In this document: piece by piece, positions 4,668 through 10,903 of the stretch | Layout: each line of letters opens with the position of its first letter | Numbering within the stretch: the stretch's first letter is position 1 | From: a bacterium | GTDB lineage: Bacteria > Vulcanimicrobiota > Xenobia > Xenobiales > Xenobiaceae | DNA length: 11,310 nt | Reading direction: 5' to 3' | NCBI GenBank assembly: GCA_022839105.1 | Contig: JALHDH010000015.1 | Span: forward strand, 1 to 11,310 | Made by a program: the position numbers and the translations under genes | The notes under the pieces: generated by a model | What the model was told of the DNA's origin: nothing | What the model saw: the letters and a program-made list of their open reading frames with translations, nothing else | Databases searched by the model: none

Positions 4668-6383
4668 GTGTCGGGATATCAGTTGGTTGTCATTGAGGGG
4701 AAGGAGCTGGGCAGGATCGTTCCCCTTGAGGGGCCCTGCGTGACCTTGGGGCGTCCCGGGGCGGGCGTCGAGGGCGCCATCGAGTTCGAGGAACCTTCCG
4801 TCTCCCGGGTCCATGCCGTCCTGACCAGGATCCCCGGAGGAGCCTACGAGCTGTCCAACCGCTCGCTGACCAGTCCGGCCCGCGTCGACGACGAACCGGC
4901 CACCTCCAGCGTCCGGCTCGAGCCGGGATCCCGGGTTCAATTGGGAAACCTGCTGCTCGAGATCCGCTACGTCTCTTCCGAAGTCCAGGAGCGCTCCCAG
5001 GGTGAGATGACCCTGATGGGGTATCTGGAAGTGGCCCGGGGTCCCCGCCCCGGCGCCCGCTACCCCCTGTACCACAAGCGCAGCCTGATCGGCCGCTCGC
5101 CTGCCTGTGAGGTCCAACTCGGGGAGCGTTCGGTCTCGCGCTACCATGCGGCCCTGGACTGGTTCGACGGCGCGCCGATGCTGATGCATCTGTCCAAGGG
5201 CAACACGACCTTGCTCAATGGGCAGGTCGTTCCCGACACGACGCTCCTGGAACCCCGGGACACCCTCCAGATCGGCGCCAAGACCTCGCTGCAGTGGATT
5301 CCGTTGGCACTGCTCGCCGAAGAGGAGGAACAGCGCAAGAACGCGCCTCCGCCCGTCGAGGCTCCAGCCCCTGTGGGGAGCGCCGGGGGACGGGTCCCCT
5401 GGACCCTGCGGATCTGGGATCTGCTCCGAGGCGGATCCCTGGCGGCCCGGGTCCGCTTCTTCGAAGAACTCTCCGGGCGCCTGGAGAAGGGGGAGTCCAT
5501 CCTGCTGGCCGTCGCGGAGTCGGCCGGCCTGGCGCTTCCCCGCCTGGCTCCCTGCCTGGCCTACGTCGTCCGCTCCGGGCGGGACCTGGGAGAGGCGCTG
5601 GCCCGCTTCCCGGGAACCTTCGACCACTACGAGACGGGACTGGTCGGCGCCGGCGAGGAGGCGGGGACCCTGGCAGCCGAACTGCAGGTCCTGGCCGCCT
5701 CGCTTGCCGAGTCCCTGGCCTGGCGCCGGGCCCTGGCGCGACGCCTCCTTCTCGGAGGAGGCGTCCTGACGATCCTGGCCGTCCTCCTGCTGGCTCCCGC
5801 GATCCAGGCGGAAGGGGCTCGCGAGTTCGGAATCGCCCTGGGGGCGACCGTGGCCGCGGCGGGTCTGCTGGCGGGACTCCTGGCGACCCTCGTGCGTCTG
5901 ACCGGGTTGATCCCCTTCTGTCGGGTCCAGCAGGAGCTGTTCCTGGAGGCCATTCCCAGGCTGGGGGCGGCCCTGCGGCTTCGGGCGGCGGCGCGCTTCC
6001 TGCGCTCGCTGGGCCCCCTGTTGGAGGCCGGCCTGCAGGTCCACCTGGCGCTCCGTCTGGCGGCATGCTGCACGGGAAGCCTCCGGCAAGGGCGCCGCCT
6101 GGCCTGTGCCGCCGAGGCTTCGGCTCAGGGCAAGCCGGTGTGGGAGGCCCTGGGTGGAACCGGAGTCTTCCCGGAGGATGTCCTGGCCGAGATCGAGCGC
6201 GGCGAGGAGGAGGGGAACCTGCCTGCCCGGCTGGCGTCGGTCGCCGAGGACATGGCATCGCGGGCCCGCACGGGCATGGACCAGGCCCTGGGAACGGTGG
6301 TGCGGCTCCTGCTCGCCGGCCTGGCGCTGGTCCTGGTCCTGACCGTCAGCGTGGCCTGGAAGGTCATGGCCTGGACCTGGTGA
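4668..6383 (+). CDS. FHA-FHA-GspF fusion protein (phosphothreonine-binding modules on a type II secretion/pilus platform protein)
   Basis: This 571-residue protein has three parts. FHA domain 1 (about 5-101) shows G28-R29, S46-R47-x-H49 and N64. FHA domain 2 (about 117-212) shows G142-R143, S157-R158-x-H160 and the NG turn at 184-185. A charged, proline-rich linker (216-245) leads to a complete GspF/PilC-type region: cytoplasmic bundle 1 with GAGEEAGTL (327-335), membrane helices at about 358-378 and 388-410, bundle 2 with ERGEEEGNL (510-518), and a last helix at 543-567. FHA domains bind phosphothreonine peptides; GspF/PilC is the inner-membrane platform of type II secretion systems and type IV pili. 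The fusion suggests phosphorylation-controlled docking, which is inference. The GTG start has no good ribosome binding site; a CTG at 4644, 9 nt after GGAGGT and in frame, would add 8 residues and is a real alternative. Confidence 0.88.
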   Translation: MSGYQLVVIEGKELGRIVPLEGPCVTLGRPGAGVEGAIEFEEPSVSRVHAVLTRIPGGAYELSNRSLTSPARVDDEPATSSVRLEPGSRVQLGNLLLEIRYVSSEVQERSQGEMTLMGYLEVARGPRPGARYPLYHKRSLIGRSPACEVQLGERSVSRYHAALDWFDGAPMLMHLSKGNTTLLNGQVVPDTTLLEPRDTLQIGAKTSLQWIPLALLAEEEEQRKNAPPPVEAPAPVGSAGGRVPWTLRIWDLLRGGSLAARVRFFEELSGRLEKGESILLAVAESAGLALPRLAPCLAYVVRSGRDLGEALARFPGTFDHYETGLVGAGEEAGTLAAELQVLAASLAESLAWRRALARRLLLGGGVLTILAVLLLAPAIQAEGAREFGIALGATVAAAGLLAGLLATLVRLTGLIPFCRVQQELFLEAIPRLGAALRLRAAARFLRSLGPLLEAGLQVHLALRLAACCTGSLRQGRRLACAAEASAQGKPVWEALGGTGVFPEDVLAEIERGEEEGNLPARLASVAEDMASRARTGMDQALGTVVRLLLAGLALVLVLTVSVAWKVMAWTW

Positions 6384-8328
6384 GCCCGGTCTCGAGCTCC
6401 TCCATGATTCTTCGGACCTGGTCGCGGTCTCGGGCCCGAGGTTCCACCTGCAGGTAGCCCTGCAGGCTCTGGCGGGCGGCCGAGGCCTGGCCCAGACGGG
6501 CTTCGAGCAGGCCCAGTCGCCGATAGGGGGGGGCATAGTGCGCCACCGCCCCGATGGCCCGTCGGTAGAACACGGCCGCCTCCTCCAGTCGGCCCACCCT
6601 TTCAAATTCATGGCCCACCGAGTAGAAGGGAAATCCATAGAAGGAGGTGATCAGGTGGTTGAAGCTGCGTCGGGGCCAGGAGCGGCTGAGGGCGCGCAGT
6701 TGGTAGGAATCCCAGAGGGGTTCGATCCAGGCGGCGACCTCGGCCGGGGCGGGGTCCTCTCCGGGTTCGGCCACCCTCTGGGCCAACCCTGCGGGCAGGA
6801 GGCGGAAGCGGCCTGAGAGGGAGGGGTCGATGAAGTCCCAGACCAGGATGGGCCGGGTTCCGTAGTTGGCCGCCACCAGATCGGCCAGGACCGCCGATTC
6901 GCCGTCGAGTCGTCTCCAGGGAAAGACCACCGAGGGATTCTCGCGACGCTTGGAATCGACATACCAGGAATAGGCCAGCTTGTCCTGGTCGAGGACCACC
7001 AGGTCGGTTCGCCGCTGCTCTACGTAGCGGACGTATTCCAGGAGCATCCCCGGGGCGTCGCCCGAGGTCAGCAGCAGGGCGCCCTGGGGGACTCCCGCCA
7101 GCAGGTTCTCGACGTAGTCCCGGGCCACCAGGTCCTGGGAGTGGTCGGCCTCCTTGAAGTGGGACAAACCCAGGCCGGCGACGAGCGCCGTCAGGATCAG
7201 GCCGGAGGCGAGGACCCGGCGCGGCCCCGCCAAGGCCACCCCGCAACCCGCCAGAATCGCGATGGAGACGTGGGGAAGCAGGTAGAAGCGCTGCACCACG
7301 CCGACCCAGAAGGGGTCTTCAAGGGGGTAGCGGGCGTACATCAGGAAGGCTGGACCCGAAACCAGCCAGGCCCCCAACAGCGCCCAAAGGGCCCGGCGAT
7401 CCCGCCGGGCCAGCCAAAGCGCTCCGGCCACGGCCAGCCCGCCCAGGAGCAGGCTGGTGCCTCCCAGCATGGTCTGCAGGTAGACCGGGAGCTGGGCCAG
7501 CGCTGAGGCCTCTTCAAAGAGCCCCCGGGCGGACTCCGGAAGCAACGAGAGACTGCCATAATCGGCCCGGCGGAAGAGGTGCCAGAGCGCCCCCAGGGTC
7601 CGCGGATCGTCCCAGTTCAGGCCTGGATTGGCCTGGGCGCGCAGCAGGGGGTAGAGATAGGGCGTCAGGCCTGCCGCCAGGGCGGCCGGCACCTGGACGA
7701 GGGTCCGGCCGCGGAAGAGGTGTCGGGCCGGCCAGGCCAGCAGGGCCAGCCCGGGCAGGAGGAGCACCACCGTGTGGTGGTGGGCAAGCCCCAGGCCGAA
7801 GACCCCCGCCATCCAGATCAGGGTGCGGCGATCGGGCCTTCGCGAGAGGCGCACCCCCAACCCCAGCAGCAAAGCCCCCAGGAGGTTGTTCAGGGTGAAG
7901 ACCTCGGCGGCCACCGAGTGTTGCCAGACCAGGGGCGAAAGGCCCAGGCTGACCCCGGCGAGGAGGCCCGCCACCCAAAGGCCCGTCAACTCGGCGGCCA
8001 CCCAGGTCACCGCGCCGACGGCCATCGCGCCGCAGATCGCCGTCAGCAGGTTCACGCTCCAGGCGGGCGAGTCCGAGAATCGCGACAGGAACCAGCCCAA
8101 CAGCGTGAAGAGGGGATACCCTGGAGGGTGGGCGATTCCCGGCAGGCCGGCGGCGGTCTGCAGATCGGCGCCATCTCCGGCCACCACATCGGGGGCCAGG
8201 GTGCGCAGGTAGACCAGGAAGACCCCCAGGCCCACGCCCAGGGCGGCGCCCCAGGTGGCGCGGGGAGGGCTGGACTGGAACCCGGGTTCCGAGGCGTTGG
8301 AGCGGGGGGGGCGGGAGGACCTGGTCAT
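6364..8328 (-). CDS. DUF2723/TMEM260-like multi-spanning membrane protein with TPR-like C-terminus
   Basis: This 654-residue protein begins with a short polar segment, then about ten membrane helices between residues 25 and 390. The signature of the DUF2723 family is present: an acidic loop GDGADL (51-56), HPPGYPLF (67-74), a VNLLTA segment (92-97) and W-x-x-x-x-x-A-E-V-F (135-144). Eukaryotic TMEM260 of this family is a protein O-mannosyltransferase, so a GT-C fold glycosyltransferase using a lipid-linked sugar is likely; the bacterial substrate is unknown. The region after 390 is probably extracytoplasmic, and 571-630 looks like one or two tetratricopeptide repeats. The start at 8328 is the first ATG giving a sensible membrane protein; an AGGAG lies 15 nt upstream, somewhat far. 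The 3' end overlaps the convergent FHA-GspF gene by 20 bp. Confidence 0.85.
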   Translation of the reverse strand: MTRSSRPPRSNASEPGFQSSPPRATWGAALGVGLGVFLVYLRTLAPDVVAGDGADLQTAAGLPGIAHPPGYPLFTLLGWFLSRFSDSPAWSVNLLTAICGAMAVGAVTWVAAELTGLWVAGLLAGVSLGLSPLVWQHSVAAEVFTLNNLLGALLLGLGVRLSRRPDRRTLIWMAGVFGLGLAHHHTVVLLLPGLALLAWPARHLFRGRTLVQVPAALAAGLTPYLYPLLRAQANPGLNWDDPRTLGALWHLFRRADYGSLSLLPESARGLFEEASALAQLPVYLQTMLGGTSLLLGGLAVAGALWLARRDRRALWALLGAWLVSGPAFLMYARYPLEDPFWVGVVQRFYLLPHVSIAILAGCGVALAGPRRVLASGLILTALVAGLGLSHFKEADHSQDLVARDYVENLLAGVPQGALLLTSGDAPGMLLEYVRYVEQRRTDLVVLDQDKLAYSWYVDSKRRENPSVVFPWRRLDGESAVLADLVAANYGTRPILVWDFIDPSLSGRFRLLPAGLAQRVAEPGEDPAPAEVAAWIEPLWDSYQLRALSRSWPRRSFNHLITSFYGFPFYSVGHEFERVGRLEEAAVFYRRAIGAVAHYAPPYRRLGLLEARLGQASAARQSLQGYLQVEPRARDRDQVRRIMEELETGLTRSRP

Positions 8329-8384
8329 GGGCGGGGGAGGTTCTCCTGGCTTCGCCCGCGACCCTCCCCGAGCCGGGAAATCAA

Positions 8385-8412
8385 ACCGCCGCGGGGGGAG
8401 GGCCGCGGCGGT
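8385..8412 (-). terminator. Rho-independent terminator of the EF-hand protein gene
   Basis: ACCGCCGCGG (8385-8394) is exactly complementary to 8403-8412 with an 8-nt loop. On the minus strand the stem is followed by TTGATTTCCC, a T-rich tract. It lies 20 nt after the stop codon at 8433 and separates this gene from the DUF2723 gene downstream. Confidence 0.75.
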
Positions 8413-8432
8413 CGGGAGTGGGGGCGAGCGGG

Positions 8433-9461
8433 TCAGTGGGCCCGGAAGCGACGGGTCTCCTTGGTGGCCGGCCACCAGTCCCACATCAGGTTCTCGGTGC
8501 CGTCCCGGGTGACGAAGCGGCCCACGTAGTCCTTGTGGTCGGTCGAAATCCGCACGATTCCGAACTCTTCGAGGGTACGCAGTTCCGCCGGCTGCATCTT
8601 GCCGTCGGAGTTGGCGTCGATCCACAGGAACAGGCCTTCGAGTTCCGCCCCTTCGACCCAGCCGTCCTGGTTCCCATCCTGCACCAGGCTCAACTTCTCG
8701 AAGCCATCCTTGTAGCCGCCCGCGGTCCCGAAGAACTGCAGGGCATTCTCGACCTTGCCGTTCTCGGGGCGGACCAGGATTCCATCCTGGGCTCCCAGCG
8801 ACTTCCATTCCGTGAAGTCCGGGGTGCCGTCGCCCGTGATGTCGAAGAAGCGGGCGTTCTCGGCATAGAACTCGGGAGCGTGGGGACGCCATTCGTTGCG
8901 GGCGACATCCAGCTTCCCGTCGCGGTTCAGGTCCAGGACCAGGGGCGAGTAGTCGTAGACATCCGCCACCAGTTGATAGACATCCCGCTCGTAGTAGAGG
9001 TTGCGGGTGTCCTGGTGGACCGTCAGGTAACCCCCGTCCACGCGGATGACCGAGGTGACCCGGTCGGTCCTTTCGCCCGTCTGGGCGTACTGGGTGTTGT
9101 CGAAGCCGGTGTCGGTGCGGATCGTCTGACCGGTCAGGTCGATATAGTACCACGAGCCGTTGTCCAGGCCCGTGACGGTCTTGAGATAGGCCCGTTCCGC
9201 GGCTGTCAGGCCGGCCAGGCTTCCCTTGTCCCAGTCGTTGTCCAGGAAGTTGGGGGCCAGCTTGACCTTGGCATAGCCCCGGACCACCCGATGCAGGTCG
9301 TCAGAGAAGTGCTTCTGGGTCGTGGTCTGGATGACCGTGGTGTTGGTCGGGTCCGTGGGACTGCCGCCCGACTCGTCCCCGACCACTCCGGCTCGGGCGA
9401 TGGTCCCCGACGCGAAGGCCAAGGCTCCCACCAAGGCCAGGCAGCCCAAGAGTCTCTTCAT
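8433..9461 (-). CDS. Exported EF-hand calcium-binding protein of unknown function
   Basis: This 342-residue protein has a signal peptide (hydrophobic 4-18, likely cleavage after ARA at 22-24). The C-terminal half carries four calcium-loop sequences. DLNRDGKLD (177-185) and DITGDGTPD (207-215) are short integrin/dockerin-like loops. The loops starting at D262 (DGNQDGWVEGAEL) and D282 (DANSDGKMQPAEL) are full 12-residue EF-hand loops with Glu at position 12 (E273, E293). The N-terminal half (25-170) is tyrosine-rich and matches nothing I recognise. It should fold or act with calcium outside the cytoplasm, perhaps in adhesion or as an envelope protein; this is inference. The start at 9461 has GGAGGG 9 nt upstream. 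It has its own predicted promoter and terminator and so is probably monocistronic. Confidence 0.85.
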   Translation of the reverse strand: MKRLLGCLALVGALAFASGTIARAGVVGDESGGSPTDPTNTTVIQTTTQKHFSDDLHRVVRGYAKVKLAPNFLDNDWDKGSLAGLTAAERAYLKTVTGLDNGSWYYIDLTGQTIRTDTGFDNTQYAQTGERTDRVTSVIRVDGGYLTVHQDTRNLYYERDVYQLVADVYDYSPLVLDLNRDGKLDVARNEWRPHAPEFYAENARFFDITGDGTPDFTEWKSLGAQDGILVRPENGKVENALQFFGTAGGYKDGFEKLSLVQDGNQDGWVEGAELEGLFLWIDANSDGKMQPAELRTLEEFGIVRISTDHKDYVGRFVTRDGTENLMWDWWPATKETRRFRAH

Positions 9462-9505
9462 CCCAGGAAACCCTCCATTCGAAGCCGGTGGTCTGTCTTG
9501 ATTTG

Positions 9506-9534
9506 ATCCTAGCACCGGGGCGGGTGGACGTCGG
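9506..9534 (-). promoter_or_regulatory. Extended -10 promoter upstream of the EF-hand protein gene
   Basis: On the minus strand TGC-TAGGAT (-10 at 9506-9511) has the same 14 bases (CCCGGTGCTAGGAT) as the distal rRNA-like promoter at 303-316. The -35 position, 17 bp away (9529-9534), is CCGACG, a weak match, so the extended -10 would have to carry the promoter. The start codon follows about 40 nt downstream. Confidence 0.5.
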
Positions 9535-9546
9535 TAGACCGGATGT

Positions 9547-9575
9547 TAAAAATGAAGGCCGATTTTGAGGGGCTT
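9547..9575 (-). terminator. Weak terminator-like hairpin with T-run after the gene ending at 9599
   Basis: On the minus strand, AAGCCC and GGCCTT (9570-9575 and 9555-9560) can pair with one mismatch, followed by CATTTTTAAC. The stem is short, so this is a tentative call. A separate 5-bp hairpin (9584-9597) lies next to the stop codon. Confidence 0.3.
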
Positions 9576-9598
9576 GTGTTCACATCTCGGAGGAGATC

Positions 9599-10678
9599 TC
9601 AGGCGTCCAGGTCGATGGAGCGGATTTCCCGGGTATTCCACAGGATCAATCGGGTCTGGTTGCGCAGGAAGGCGGCCCGATAGGCCCCGGTGACGGTCTG
9701 GACCTTGCGAAGCGGCGTGCCGGGCAGGCCCGCCGAGATCTCCAACTGGTTCTCGACGACGGCGATGGTGGCGATCCTCTGCCCTTCGAGGAGGGCCGCG
9801 CCCACCAGGGGGCGGCTGGAGACGATGGAGCGGAGCCCCTTGGAGAGCATGGCCAGGACCGGTCCTCCGGCCTGGACGGTCCGGTACAGGATCCGGTCGC
9901 TGGCGGGGTCATAGTCCAAGGGGATCATGCCGGACAGACTCTTGTCGAGCACCTGGAGGCTTCCGTCCGGGTTGCGCCGGAAGAGGTAGCGCATGCTCCT
10001 GGAAGCGGGGGATTGCAGCACGAACAGGCAACTGCCGTCCCGGCCGAAGCGCACCAGGTTGATCTGGGAGTCCCCGCCGGTGCCCGGGGCTGCCTGGAGG
10101 GCCTTCCCCAGAAGCTCGCGCAGCGAGATCTGGTTGGTCAGGGTGAAGGGCCGGGTGGCGAAGCGGACCAGGACCGTATCCACCACGTACCCTTCGGGAT
10201 CGTGCCGGTCCATCATGCTCCAGGCGTGGCCCGAGTCGGTGTAGACCAGGCTGGACAGCGAGGTCAGGGCCAGCCGCTCGGGGTTCTCGTTGGTCTGGGC
10301 GCAGATCCAGCGCCCCTCGTTCAGCGAGAGGATCCACAGGGAGGTGGGGAAGCGGGCCTGCACGACCGCGGTCTGGGCGTCGGGGGAGAGGGCGAAGCCG
10401 TGGTAGACCTGGAAGGGGACCTTGCCCTGGCGCAGGATTCGCGGGGTCTTCGGGTCCAGGAGGAACCATTCGAGCTGACGGGTCCGGCGGTCCCGGGCCA
10501 TCAGGAAGACCTGCCCCCGCTCCACGGCGACGCTGCCATCCTCCAGGGCGAAGAGCCGGTCTCCCAAGAGGCGGGCGACCTCGGCGCGCGTCAACCGGCC
10601 TTCCTCTGCTCCGGCGGAGGTTGCCGTGCCCCCCAGCAGGGCGGCAAGCATCAGGATGCAGGCCAGCGCTTTTTTCAT
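9599..10678 (-). CDS. Exported protein of unknown function, possible beta-propeller fold
   Basis: This 359-residue protein has a clear signal peptide (KK at 2-3, hydrophobic 4-17, likely cleavage after AGA at 22-24). I do not recognise a family. The mature part consists mostly of alternating beta-like segments with recurring short pieces such as FALSPDAQTAVV (95-106), SLWILSL (113-119) and DPASDRILY (about 254-262). These recall TolB- or WD40-like propeller blades in which each blade reports a value, but no blade signature is exact. It has no membrane helix other than the signal peptide and no catalytic motif. The start is supported by GAGG 11 nt upstream. It is divergent from dnaK, with a good promoter and a leader hairpin in the gap. 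Confidence 0.82.
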   Translation of the reverse strand: MKKALACILMLAALLGGTATSAGAEEGRLTRAEVARLLGDRLFALEDGSVAVERGQVFLMARDRRTRQLEWFLLDPKTPRILRQGKVPFQVYHGFALSPDAQTAVVQARFPTSLWILSLNEGRWICAQTNENPERLALTSLSSLVYTDSGHAWSMMDRHDPEGYVVDTVLVRFATRPFTLTNQISLRELLGKALQAAPGTGGDSQINLVRFGRDGSCLFVLQSPASRSMRYLFRRNPDGSLQVLDKSLSGMIPLDYDPASDRILYRTVQAGGPVLAMLSKGLRSIVSSRPLVGAALLEGQRIATIAVVENQLEISAGLPGTPLRKVQTVTGAYRAAFLRNQTRLILWNTREIRSIDLDA

Positions 10679-10712
10679 GGTGATCGCTACCTCATCAGGT
10701 CCGGGGTCGGCT

Positions 10713-10730
10713 TCACCGGGCTTCCGGTGA
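10713..10730 (-). promoter_or_regulatory. Perfect leader hairpin in the 5' UTR of the exported unknown gene
   Basis: TCACCGG (10713-10719) pairs exactly with CCGGTGA (10724-10730) over a 4-nt loop. It lies 34 nt before the start codon at 10678 and within the roughly 117-nt leader predicted from the promoter at 10802-10829. It may stabilise the mRNA; no riboswitch class is recognised. Confidence 0.4.
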
Positions 10731-10801
10731 GCGGATGGAGGGATCGGTTCGCCGTGGAAGGGTGGAGGCCTGCGCCTGTTCGGCTTGAGGCTGCTAACAC
10801 A

Positions 10802-10829
10802 ATTCTAACGGACCACATGCGCCTCTCAA
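10802..10829 (-). promoter_or_regulatory. Sigma70-type promoter for the exported unknown gene
   Basis: On the minus strand TTGAGA (10824-10829) and TAGAAT (10802-10807) are 16 bp apart; each is one or two bases from consensus. Transcription would start near 10795, giving a leader of about 117 nt. The GTTAG repeat around the -10 box (GTTAG-N6-GTTAG, 11-bp period) could be an operator but is unproven. Confidence 0.55.
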
Positions 10830-10841
10830 ATGCCGCCCGAC

Positions 10842-10847
10842 TAGGAT
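10842..10847 (+). promoter_or_regulatory. Candidate -10 box for dnaK
   Basis: TAGGAT lies 57 bp upstream of the dnaK start codon, the same -10 hexamer as at three other promoters in this window. No recognisable -35 box stands 16-18 bp upstream. No CIRCE element (TTAGCACTC-N9-GAGTGCTAA) and no clear heat-shock sigma32 promoter was seen. Confidence 0.35.
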
Positions 10848-10866
10848 CAGGACGAAGAGATTTCAC

Positions 10867-10885
10867 GCGTGCCGTCCCGGCACGC
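10867..10885 (+). promoter_or_regulatory. GC-rich leader hairpin immediately before the dnaK ribosome binding site
   Basis: GCGTGCCG (10867-10874) pairs exactly with CGGCACGC (10878-10885) over a 3-nt loop. It ends 3 nt before the AAGGAG ribosome binding site (10889-10894). It does not itself hide the ribosome binding site, so a classical RNA thermometer is not supported; a stabilising or start-proximal role is possible. Confidence 0.4.
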
Positions 10886-10903
10886 CAGAAGGAGCGCAAA
10901 GAC

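Noticed and set aside
4245..6638. Very long minus-strand open frame (797 codons) opposite the FHA-GspF gene
   Set aside because: It is the antisense of a clearly domain-bearing gene in GC-rich DNA. Its translation is low-complexity Gln/Arg/Gly/Pro-rich without any recognisable motif.
8329..9153. N-terminal extension of the DUF2723 gene to 929 codons
   Set aside because: The extension runs through the terminator at 8385-8412 and into the EF-hand gene in another frame. Its residues are Arg/Gly/Pro-rich and the membrane protein begins cleanly at 8328.
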